The position numbers were made by a program, and so were the translations under genes. From Oceanospirillaceae bacterium UBA1126 (GTDB lineage: Bacteria; Pseudomonadota; Gammaproteobacteria; Pseudomonadales; Balneatricaceae), in contig DCAT01000060.1 of assembly GCA_002312935.1 (NCBI GenBank), positions 1 to 22,326 on the forward strand: DNA of 22,326 nt. The letters run 5' to 3'. Shown piece after piece: positions 16,462 to 22,326 of this stretch. The first letter of the stretch is position 1. Every line of letters starts with the position of its first letter. The notes below the pieces were generated by a model. It saw only the letters and a program-made list of their open reading frames with translations, was not told the DNA's origin and searched no databases.

Positions 16462-18786
16462 ATGAATTACGCCTTTTTCGCCACCTGTCCCAAAGCTATG
16501 GAGCCTATACTGGCCGATGAACTGGGCCCTTTAGGGGCGGAAGATATTAAGCTGACCCAAGGTGGGGTTTATTTTAATGGCGACTTAAAGGTAGGCTACA
16601 GTGCTTGTTTGTGGAGCCGTTTAGCTAACCGCGTGCTATTACTGCTGCACAGTGAACCGGTTGACAGTGTTGACGAGTTATATGACGCCGTAAGCAAAGT
16701 TGAGTGGACTGAGCACTTTGACAGTGATCAAACTTTTCTGGTGGACTATGCTGGCCGTATGCGTGGCATCGATAATACCCACTTTGGTGCTTTAAAAGTA
16801 AAAGACGCCATTGTTGATCAATTTCGTAGTAAGGGTGAAATACGGCCCAATATTGCTAAGCAAGAGCCCGATGTTCGCATTAATGTTTTTATCACCAAAG
16901 GCCGTGTGCGCATTAGTTTAGACTTGTCTGGTGAAAGCCTGCATAAACGTGGTTATCGCCGTGAAGGTGGCATGGCTCCGCTAAAAGAAAACTTGGCTGC
17001 TGCACTTTTGATCCGCGCTGGTTGGCCAGCAATGGCAGCGGCTGGTAAGCCTTTAATGGACCCAATGTGCGGTTCTGGTACGTTTTTAATCGAAGCTGCA
17101 ATGATGGCTTCAGATACTGCACCGGGCCTACTGCGCTGGCGTTTTGGCTTGCAAATGTGGAAGCAGCACAAGGTGACGCTTTGGCGAGAAATTTGGGACG
17201 CTGCCGAGTTGCGCCGAGAAGCGGGTGAAGCTTCTGCTACCAGCGAAATCCATGGTTATGATGGTCAGCCAAAAGCGGTATCTAAATGCCGTGAAAACCT
17301 AAAGCAAGCAGGAATGACAGATCGAATTCGTGTGAGTCACAGAGAATTAAAAGACCTAAAGCCACTAACGCACACAGCGGAACAACAAACAGGGTTGGTG
17401 ATAACTAACCCTCCCTATGGTGAACGGCTTAGTGAAGTAGCAGACATCCAATACCTCTACCAACATTTGGGTGAGCGTTTAAGCCAAGACTTTATTGGCT
17501 GGGAACTTGGGGTATTTACGGGCAATTCTGAGTTAGGTAAGGCGGTAGGTTTACGTTCTTACAAACAGTATTCTTTTTACAATGGAGCCATTAAAAGTCA
17601 GTTGTTAATGTACGCTCTAGAAACCACAAATCGCTTTGCTGATCGCCGCCAAGCTAGTGGTGAAATACCACTGCAAGCCCTCAGTGAGGGTGCTCAAATG
17701 TTTGCCAACCGCGTGGTAAAAAACCGCAAGCAGCTAAGCAAATGGGTGAAGCAGGAAACGATTGAATGTTATCGCATATATGACGCTGACATGCCTGAGT
17801 ATGCTGTAGCAGTGGATGTTTATGCTGATTGGCTGCACGTGCAGGAATACGCAGCGCCTAAGACTGTAGATGCAGAAAAAGCCCAGCGTCGCCTAGAAGA
17901 GGTGATGCTAGCATTGCCACAAGCCCTACAAATTCCAGAAGAGCGAATTGTTTTAAAGCAACGCCGCCAGCAAACGGGTAAAGACCAGTATCAAACCCAC
18001 GATGAAAAAGGCGAATACATTCAGGTTCAAGAAGGTGGTTGTAAGTTGCTGGTGAACCTTAACGATTATTTGGACACAGGCTTGTTCTTAGATCACCGTC
18101 CTGTGCGTCAAAAAATTCAACAGCTGGCTCATGGCAAACGTTTCCTAAACTTATTTTGTTATACTGGCACAGCCACCATTCATGCAGTACAGGGTGGGGC
18201 ACACAAGTCGCTGAGTGTAGATATGTCAGCTACCTACTTGTCCTGGGGCAAAAAGAACCTTGCTTTGAATGGCTTTAGTGATCAAGTCCATCGGTTTGAA
18301 CAGCACGACTGTATGGAATTCATTAAGAGTCATAAGGGGGAATATGACCTTATTTTCCTTGATCCGCCTACCTTTTCTAACTCTAAAAAAATGATAGGTG
18401 TGCTAGACGTGCAGCGTGACCATGCTTGGATGATCCATAAAGTGATGGACTTGCTAACAGAAGATGGCTTATTAATATTTTCTACTAACTATCGCCGTTT
18501 TGAGTTGGACGAAAAGGTGCTTCAGCATAACCATGTAGTTGACATTAGTGATGATACTTTGGATAAAGACTTTAGCCGTAACAAGAAGATTCATCGCTGT
18601 TGGGAAATTCGTAAATATAAGCCTGAAGTGGCTAGTACCTCAGAATTTTATGATGCAGACTATGCACCATCTAAGCCTGCAGCAAAGCCAGTACATAAGC
18701 CTGAAATTAACCGGGCCTCTAAAACTGAAGTAAACCCCACAACCAAGGATCAAGCAGAGTTTAATCCTTGGCTGAAACGAGACTAA
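16462..18786 (+). CDS. rlmL: Bifunctional 23S rRNA methyltransferase RlmKL (m2G2445 and m7G2069)
   Basis: The 774-residue fusion enzyme modifies two guanines of 23S rRNA during 50S assembly. The N-terminal part has a THUMP-type RNA-binding domain (about 45-155). The RlmL methyltransferase follows: DPMCGSGTFLIEAA (200-213) for SAM and NPPYG (316-320) for catalysis on N2 of guanine. From about 405 comes the RlmK half, with GLFLDHRPVR (540-549), FLNLFCYTGTATIHA (561-575) as SAM site, and FLDPPTFSNSKKM (632-644). Both active sites look intact. The last 60 or so residues form a Lys/Pro/Ala-rich tail beyond the RlmK fold. No Shine-Dalgarno is clear. Its stop is 6 bases from the convergent amtB stop. 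Confidence 0.96.
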   Translation: MNYAFFATCPKAMEPILADELGPLGAEDIKLTQGGVYFNGDLKVGYSACLWSRLANRVLLLLHSEPVDSVDELYDAVSKVEWTEHFDSDQTFLVDYAGRMRGIDNTHFGALKVKDAIVDQFRSKGEIRPNIAKQEPDVRINVFITKGRVRISLDLSGESLHKRGYRREGGMAPLKENLAAALLIRAGWPAMAAAGKPLMDPMCGSGTFLIEAAMMASDTAPGLLRWRFGLQMWKQHKVTLWREIWDAAELRREAGEASATSEIHGYDGQPKAVSKCRENLKQAGMTDRIRVSHRELKDLKPLTHTAEQQTGLVITNPPYGERLSEVADIQYLYQHLGERLSQDFIGWELGVFTGNSELGKAVGLRSYKQYSFYNGAIKSQLLMYALETTNRFADRRQASGEIPLQALSEGAQMFANRVVKNRKQLSKWVKQETIECYRIYDADMPEYAVAVDVYADWLHVQEYAAPKTVDAEKAQRRLEEVMLALPQALQIPEERIVLKQRRQQTGKDQYQTHDEKGEYIQVQEGGCKLLVNLNDYLDTGLFLDHRPVRQKIQQLAHGKRFLNLFCYTGTATIHAVQGGAHKSLSVDMSATYLSWGKKNLALNGFSDQVHRFEQHDCMEFIKSHKGEYDLIFLDPPTFSNSKKMIGVLDVQRDHAWMIHKVMDLLTEDGLLIFSTNYRRFELDEKVLQHNHVVDISDDTLDKDFSRNKKIHRCWEIRKYKPEVASTSEFYDADYAPSKPAAKPVHKPEINRASKTEVNPTTKDQAEFNPWLKRD

Positions 18787-18798
18787 TCTGCTTTAGTC
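18781..18798. repeat. Inverted repeat spanning the stops of rlmKL and amtB
   Basis: GACTAA-tctgct-TTAGTC places both genes' final GAC TAA codons in the two arms of a 6-bp stem with a 6-base loop. It resembles the arrangement at hemH/ribE. No good T-run follows. Confidence 0.45.
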
Positions 18799-20001
18799 TT
18801 GTGATGTGGCGCCGATTTTATGGATACTCAGGTCGGCGCCATTAAATTCCTCTTCTTCGGTCAATCGTAATCCAATAAATTTCTTTACGCTCCCATACAC
18901 TATAAACCCACCGATTAAGGCAATGCTTAAGCCCAGAAGGGTGCCAAGTAGTTGTGACATAAAGCTCACACCACCCAAGCCACCAAAAGCCTCTAGCCCA
19001 AAAATGCCAGCAGCTATGCCTCCCCATACACCGCATAACCCATGGAGTGGCCAAACACCTAAAACATCATCAATTTTCCAGCGGTTTTGGGTCAACACAA
19101 AGGCGTAGACAAAAAGCCCACCAGCAATAAGCCCCACAGCCAGAGCACCAATAGGGTGCATTAAGTCAGAACCTGCGCATACAGCAACCAAACCCGCTAA
19201 AGGGCCATTATGCACGAATCCTGGATCATTTTTACCAATCACCAATGCTGCAATGGTGCCACCAGCCATTGCCATTAGGGTATTGACCGCCACTAAGCCA
19301 CTAATTCCATCTAAGGTTTGAGCAGACATGACGTTAAAACCAAACCAGCCAATGGTTAAAATCCACGAACCCAAGGCTAAGAAGGGAATGCTAGAGGGTG
19401 CGAATGCGACTAGCTTTCCTTTGCGGTAACGGCCGTTGCGTGTACCCAGGAGCAATACCGCGGTAAGCGCCAGCCAGCCACCCACACCATGAACTACCAC
19501 TGACCCTGCGAAGTCATGGAAGCCTGCCCCAAAGTTTTGTTCTAGCCAAGCTTGGAAGCCATAATTGCCGTTCCAGGCTATACCTTCGAATAAAGGGTAG
19601 ATAACACCCACGGTCAGGGCCGCAGCAATGAGTGGTGGCCAAAAGCGTGCTCGTTCGGCGATACCACCAGAAATAATGGCTGGAATAGCTGCAGCGAAAG
19701 TCATCAAAAAGAAAAATTTCACCAACTGGTAACCGTTATTAGCGCTTAATGCTTCGGCGCTAGCAAAGAAGTGTTGGTCGTAGGCGATCCAGTAGCCTAC
19801 AAAAAAATAAGCAAGACAAGAAAAACCAAAGTCGGTCATAATTTTTACTAAGGCGTTCACTTGGTTCTTATGCCTAACCGTTCCCACCTCTAAAAAAGCA
19901 AAGCCCGCATGCATGGCAAGGACCATGATGGCTCCCATAAGGATAAATAGAGTATTGGAACTTTGCACTAAAGTGGCTATCGCGCTTGTTGTGGTTTCCA
20001 C
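18793..20001 (-). CDS. amtB: Ammonium transporter (Amt/AmtB family)
   Basis: The 402-residue inner-membrane channel has about 11 helices and conducts ammonium/ammonia. The pore twin histidines are His171 (DFAGSVVVHGVGGW) and His320 (DDVLGVWPLHGLCGVWGG, the family signature), with Asp163 ahead of the first. IPAIISGGIAERARF (106-120) is also typical. No signal peptide is obvious. The cytoplasmic tail is short (EEEEFNGADLSIHKIGATSQD). The start is a GTG at 20001 with AAGGAG 5 bases upstream. No glnK (PII) gene is adjacent, unlike the usual glnK-amtB pair. A sigma-54 promoter and an NtrC-like dyad upstream indicate induction by nitrogen limitation. Confidence 0.95.
   Translation of the reverse strand: METTTSAIATLVQSSNTLFILMGAIMVLAMHAGFAFLEVGTVRHKNQVNALVKIMTDFGFSCLAYFFVGYWIAYDQHFFASAEALSANNGYQLVKFFFLMTFAAAIPAIISGGIAERARFWPPLIAAALTVGVIYPLFEGIAWNGNYGFQAWLEQNFGAGFHDFAGSVVVHGVGGWLALTAVLLLGTRNGRYRKGKLVAFAPSSIPFLALGSWILTIGWFGFNVMSAQTLDGISGLVAVNTLMAMAGGTIAALVIGKNDPGFVHNGPLAGLVAVCAGSDLMHPIGALAVGLIAGGLFVYAFVLTQNRWKIDDVLGVWPLHGLCGVWGGIAAGIFGLEAFGGLGGVSFMSQLLGTLLGLSIALIGGFIVYGSVKKFIGLRLTEEEEFNGADLSIHKIGATSQD
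18807..18841. repeat. 9-bp inverted repeat in the amtB 3' coding end
   Basis: TGGCGCCGA (18807-18815) and TCGGCGCCA (18833-18841) are perfect inverted copies separated by 17 bases. They lie within amtB codons for the tail residues GAD and IGAT, and 21 bases after the rlmKL stop. In an rlmKL read-through transcript this would be a stable GC-rich hairpin, so it may serve as a 3' end or transcription block between the convergent genes. Confidence 0.5.
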
Positions 20002-20024
20002 TACAACTCCTTATTTTGGTTTTT

Positions 20025-20039
20025 GCACTATTTTAGTGC
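20025..20039 (-). promoter_or_regulatory. NtrC-like binding dyad upstream of amtB
   Basis: GCACTATTTTAGTGC matches the NtrC site pattern GCAC-N7-GTGC, with 6-bp arms around TTT. It lies about 24-38 bases before the amtB GTG and downstream of the predicted sigma-54 start (about +76 to +90). It could also act as an RNA hairpin just before the ribosome site. Confidence 0.55.
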
Positions 20040-20123
20040 GAATAATTTATGAGCGGCCTTATCGCGGTGCAATATGTACGTGTGGTTTACATAATGGCCG
20101 AGATAACCGGGTGACTAGATATT

Positions 20124-20140
20124 AAGCAAGGACCATGCCA
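20124..20140 (-). promoter_or_regulatory. Sigma-54 promoter of amtB
   Basis: On the minus strand TGGCATGGTCCTTGCTT fits the -24/-12 consensus TGGCAC-N5-TTGCW, with the invariant GG-N10-GC spacing exact. It points at amtB, with a predicted start near 20114 and a leader of about 113 bases. Sigma-54 control of ammonium transporters under nitrogen limitation is well established in Gammaproteobacteria. Confidence 0.7.
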
Positions 20141-20156
20141 GAGCTGACTTTCAGAC

Positions 20157-20188
20157 AATAAAAAACCACCCAGAGGTGGTTTTTTATT
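20157..20188. terminator. Rho-independent terminator after gltA
   Basis: A 14-bp stem (core AAAAACCACC / GGTGGTTTTT) closes on the 4-base loop CAGA, with T-runs in both orientations. It lies 22 bases beyond the gltA stop, separates gltA from the amtB promoter, and should work in both directions. Confidence 0.93.
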
Positions 20189-20209
20189 AACTTGTTAAAT
20201 AGGCATGTT

Positions 20210-21487
20210 TTACTTAACAGGGTAAGGGCGTTTAGTTTCACCGGTATATAATTGGCGGGGACGGCCAATACGATAAGGGCTGTTAAGCATTTCATGCCAA
20301 TGAGAAATCCATCCTACTGTGCGTGCTAAGGCAAATATAACCGTAAACATGGACGTTGGAATGCCAATGGCTTTAAGAATAATGCCAGAGTAAAAATCAA
20401 CATTAGGGTATAGCTTGCGCTCTATAAAGTAGTCATCTTCGAGGGCTATTTGCTCTAGACGTTTGGCTATTTGTAATAGCGGGTCATTGTCTACACCAAG
20501 CAAGGTTAATACTTCGTCACATGTCTCACGCATGACTGTTGCGCGAGGGTCAAAATTCTTATACACCCGATGTCCAAAGCCCATAAGACGAAATGGATCG
20601 TTCTTGTCTTTCGCTTTCTCAACAAAAGCGTCTATATTAGACACGTCACCAATCTCTTCAAGCATGTTAAGCACAGCCTCATTGGCACCTCCGTGAGCAG
20701 GCCCCCAAAGGGCAGCAATTCCAGAAGCGATACACGCAAAGGGGTTGGCACCAGAAGAGCCAGCTAAACGTACAGTAGACGTTGATGCATTTTGCTCGTG
20801 ATCAGCATGCAGCATGAAAATTTTATCCATAGCTCGAGCTAAAATTGGATCCACTTTAGTTTCTGCAGTAGGTTTTCCAAACATCATGTGCAAGAAGTTT
20901 TCGGCGTAATTAAGGTCATCACGCGGAAACACAAATGGCTGGCCAATAGAGTACTTAAAACACATTGCTGCAAGAGTCGGCATTTTAGAGATTAAGCGGT
21001 GAATGGCTTTTTCTCGGTGCAGTGGGTTATCGTTATCAAGTCGGTCGTGATAAAACGCAGAAAGCGCGCCTACTACACCGCACATGATCGCCATGGGGTG
21101 GGCATCTCGGCGAAAACCATTAAAAAAGTGAGTAAGTTGCTCATGCACCATGGTGTTATTGGTGATGTGGCTTTCAAATTCACTCATTTGCTCGGCATTG
21201 GGCAGTTCGCCGTGAATCAAAAGGTAGCATGTTTCTAAATAGGTTGAGTTGGCAGCCAAATCTTCAATAGCATAGCCTCGGTGCAATAAAACGCCATTAT
21301 CACCATCAATGTAGGTTATTTTAGACTCACATGAAGCGGTAGAAACGAAGCCTGGGTCGTAGGTAAAAAGGCCTTTGCTCACTAGTTGGCGTACATCAAT
21401 AACGTCTGGGCCGGTGCTGCCTGAATATATTGGCAGTTCAATTGGGTCCATACCTTCTATGTGAAGAGTGGCTTTTCTATCGGACAT
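20210..21487 (-). CDS. gltA: Citrate synthase, type II
   Basis: The enzyme condenses oxaloacetate and acetyl-CoA to citrate, the entry to the TCA cycle. From the ATG at 21487 it has 425 residues, near the E. coli enzyme length. The catalytic residues are His265 (GPAHGGANEA), His306 (GFGHRVYKNFDPRA) and Asp364 (PNVDFYSGI), aligning with E. coli His264, His305 and Asp362. The N-terminal domain typical of the hexameric, NADH-inhibited type II enzymes is present (about 1-50). The start has AGGAG about 7 bases upstream; the frame stays open 32 codons further but that part is unlike the family. It diverges from sdhC. Confidence 0.97.
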   Translation of the reverse strand: MSDRKATLHIEGMDPIELPIYSGSTGPDVIDVRQLVSKGLFTYDPGFVSTASCESKITYIDGDNGVLLHRGYAIEDLAANSTYLETCYLLIHGELPNAEQMSEFESHITNNTMVHEQLTHFFNGFRRDAHPMAIMCGVVGALSAFYHDRLDNDNPLHREKAIHRLISKMPTLAAMCFKYSIGQPFVFPRDDLNYAENFLHMMFGKPTAETKVDPILARAMDKIFMLHADHEQNASTSTVRLAGSSGANPFACIASGIAALWGPAHGGANEAVLNMLEEIGDVSNIDAFVEKAKDKNDPFRLMGFGHRVYKNFDPRATVMRETCDEVLTLLGVDNDPLLQIAKRLEQIALEDDYFIERKLYPNVDFYSGIILKAIGIPTSMFTVIFALARTVGWISHWHEMLNSPYRIGRPRQLYTGETKRPYPVK

Positions 21488-21608
21488 TTTTTGGCTCCTG
21501 AAAAATTGTTTTGGTAGAGATGGCTGGCAAATAATAATGTAAAGCCAGTGCGCCATATAAAATAGCAGACATAATTCAACCACCTCCAGAAACTGGAGCC
21601 CATCTTAC

Positions 21609-21758
21609 CTTAGACTTAACCTTGAAGGGTCATAGAAAAGATTTGGCACATAAATTGTAGGTATAACTACAAGTGATATGGAAGGGGGTTGTTATAACGC
21701 AAGCAGCATATGATCCTCCTGTCACAGCCATTTGTAAAGGACTAGTGTTAAGTCTAAG
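21609..21758. repeat. Long-spaced 12-bp inverted repeat between gltA and sdhC
   Basis: CTTAGACTTAAC (21609-21620) and GTTAAGTCTAAG (21747-21758) are exact reverse complements 126 bases apart. Each copy points the same way relative to the gene on its own side of the pair, as paired operators for a shared regulator might. The regulator is not known. Confidence 0.5.
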
Positions 21759-21827
21759 CCACGGACTGGTTGATTCTTAAACTATGTTTGCAGACGTAAA
21801 GTTTACAAATATACGACAAAAGTTGCG

Positions 21828-21856
21828 TTGTTTTATGTTGATCAAATCACTATACT
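21828..21856 (+). promoter_or_regulatory. Putative sigma-70 promoter of sdhC
   Basis: TTGTTT (21828-21833) and TATACT (21851-21856) are separated by exactly 17 bases. The spacer contains the palindrome TTGATCAA (21838-21845). The transcript leader would be about 90 bases. Confidence 0.55.
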
Positions 21857-21951
21857 TAACATCTACGTGACGTTCACAGCTAAGAGAGTGTCTTATTAAC
21901 GTAGTGTTCCATGCCTTAATTCAACTCATTTTTAGCCAAGAGTAGTTTACC

Positions 21952-22326
21952 GTGAGCGATAAAAGACCTGTTAATCTCGACTTAGGCACATTCACACACC
22001 CTTTAATTTCTGTGGTTTCCATTTGCCACCGGATTTCTGGCGTGATTTTGTTTGTGGGCCTGATATTTCTGTTTAATTTATTTGATGCTTCATTAGAGGG
22101 AGCTGCAGGATTTACTTCTTCACAAACCTTACTGCAAGAAAACTTTTTTGCTCAATTCATAACGTGGGGGCTGTTAGTCGCCTTAGGATTTCATTTTAGT
22201 GCAGGTATAAAGCACCTGGTGATGGATCTAGGACATGGCGAAGAGCTACAAGCGGCCAACAACGCAGCAAAGTTTGTTATTGGCTTAACAGTTATATTGG
22301 CCATATTGGCAGGAGGTTGGGTATGG
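21952..22326 (+). CDS. sdhC: Succinate dehydrogenase cytochrome b556 subunit (3' end cut by window)
   Basis: The window holds 125 codons, and the family is about 125-130 residues, so probably only the stop codon is missing. It is one of two membrane anchors of succinate dehydrogenase, binding haem b and ubiquinone. RPVNLDLGTF at the N-terminus and VSICHRISGVILFVG (22-36) match the family, with Ser23 and Arg27 at the quinone-site positions. His81 in GFHFSAGIKHLVMD aligns with the haem ligand His84 of E. coli. Three helices are visible. Translation starts at a GTG with AAGAG about 9 bases upstream. The rest of sdh presumably follows beyond the window. Confidence 0.93.
   Translation, partial: MSDKRPVNLDLGTFTHPLISVVSICHRISGVILFVGLIFLFNLFDASLEGAAGFTSSQTLLQENFFAQFITWGLLVALGFHFSAGIKHLVMDLGHGEELQAANNAAKFVIGLTVILAILAGGWVW

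Larger units (their letters stand above)
21488..21951. promoter_or_regulatory. Divergent gltA-sdhC regulatory region
   Basis: This 464-base region has no convincing protein gene. It holds the sdhC promoter, a hairpin CTCCAG-aaa-CTGGAG (21584-21598) that would fall in a gltA leader, and a dyad TTGTAG-GTATAA-CTACAA (21658-21675). It also holds GTAAA-g-TTTAC (21796-21806) and a perfect 12-bp inverted repeat listed separately. A gltA promoter was not fixed; TACAAT on the minus strand is a possible -10 box, but it lacks a good -35. Confidence 0.6.

Noticed and set aside
18806..19108. 100-codon open frame on the plus strand inside amtB
   Set aside because: It is antisense to clear AmtB coding sequence and has no ribosome site; a shadow frame.
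21488..21583. Upstream extension of citrate synthase by 32 codons
   Set aside because: The extension is unlike the family N-terminus, and the ATG at 21487 has a good AGGAG site.
21838..21845. TTGATCAA in the sdhC promoter considered as an FNR/Anr box
   Set aside because: FNR-type sites need the two half-sites separated by 4 bases; here they are adjacent.
21784..21870. 28-codon open frame starting MFADVKF before sdhC
   Set aside because: It begins upstream of the predicted promoter, lacks a ribosome site and resembles nothing known to me.

Overview
The window is a stretch of core gammaproteobacterial chromosome. Gene content and order (rhomboid protease, YeaC-like DUF1315, DUF2797, pepN; coxB-ctaD-ctaG-coxC; DUF2909; SURF1-thioredoxin-like-ctaA-ctaB; gltA divergent from sdhC) resemble Pseudomonas and its marine relatives. 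The moderate base composition and the AmtB type fit a marine Pseudomonadales/Cellvibrionales-like bacterium. That assignment is an inference from synteny and motifs. No mobile element, CRISPR array, tRNA or rRNA was seen.

Layout. 1-142 is the 3' end of a rhomboid protease. 212-3944 is a tightly packed block of yeaC-like DUF1315, a cysteine-rich DUF2797 protein and aminopeptidase N. 4063-5073 is ferrochelatase, convergent with riboflavin synthase (5080-5688, minus). dusC (5782-6738) diverges from ribE and is followed by pyrD, probably starting at a TTG, and a small DUF2970 membrane protein. 8243-12498 encodes the structural subunits of an aa3/caa3-type cytochrome c oxidase, with a c-type haem domain fused to subunit II, plus the CuB chaperone Cox11; it ends at a clear terminator. 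After a minus-strand DUF2909 membrane protein, 12828-16048 encodes SURF1, a membrane-anchored Sco-like protein with CxxxC, haem A synthase and haem O synthase: the haem A supply and assembly arm of the same oxidase. A 413-base gap follows that has no intact gene but may hold a decayed membrane-protein fragment. 16462-18786 is rlmKL, convergent with amtB (minus). amtB has a good sigma-54 promoter and an NtrC-like dyad. gltA (minus) and sdhC (plus, cut at the window edge) diverge from a 464-base regulatory region.

The genes together supply respiration: TCA entry (gltA, sdhC), quinone-linked PyrD, haem synthesis (hemH, ctaA, ctaB) and the terminal oxidase with its assembly factors. I found no convincing new multi-gene system. 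The observations most worth checking are regulatory: the sigma-54/NtrC arrangement at amtB, a perfect 12-bp inverted repeat between gltA and sdhC, and the Sco-like protein that lacks the usual metal-binding histidine.
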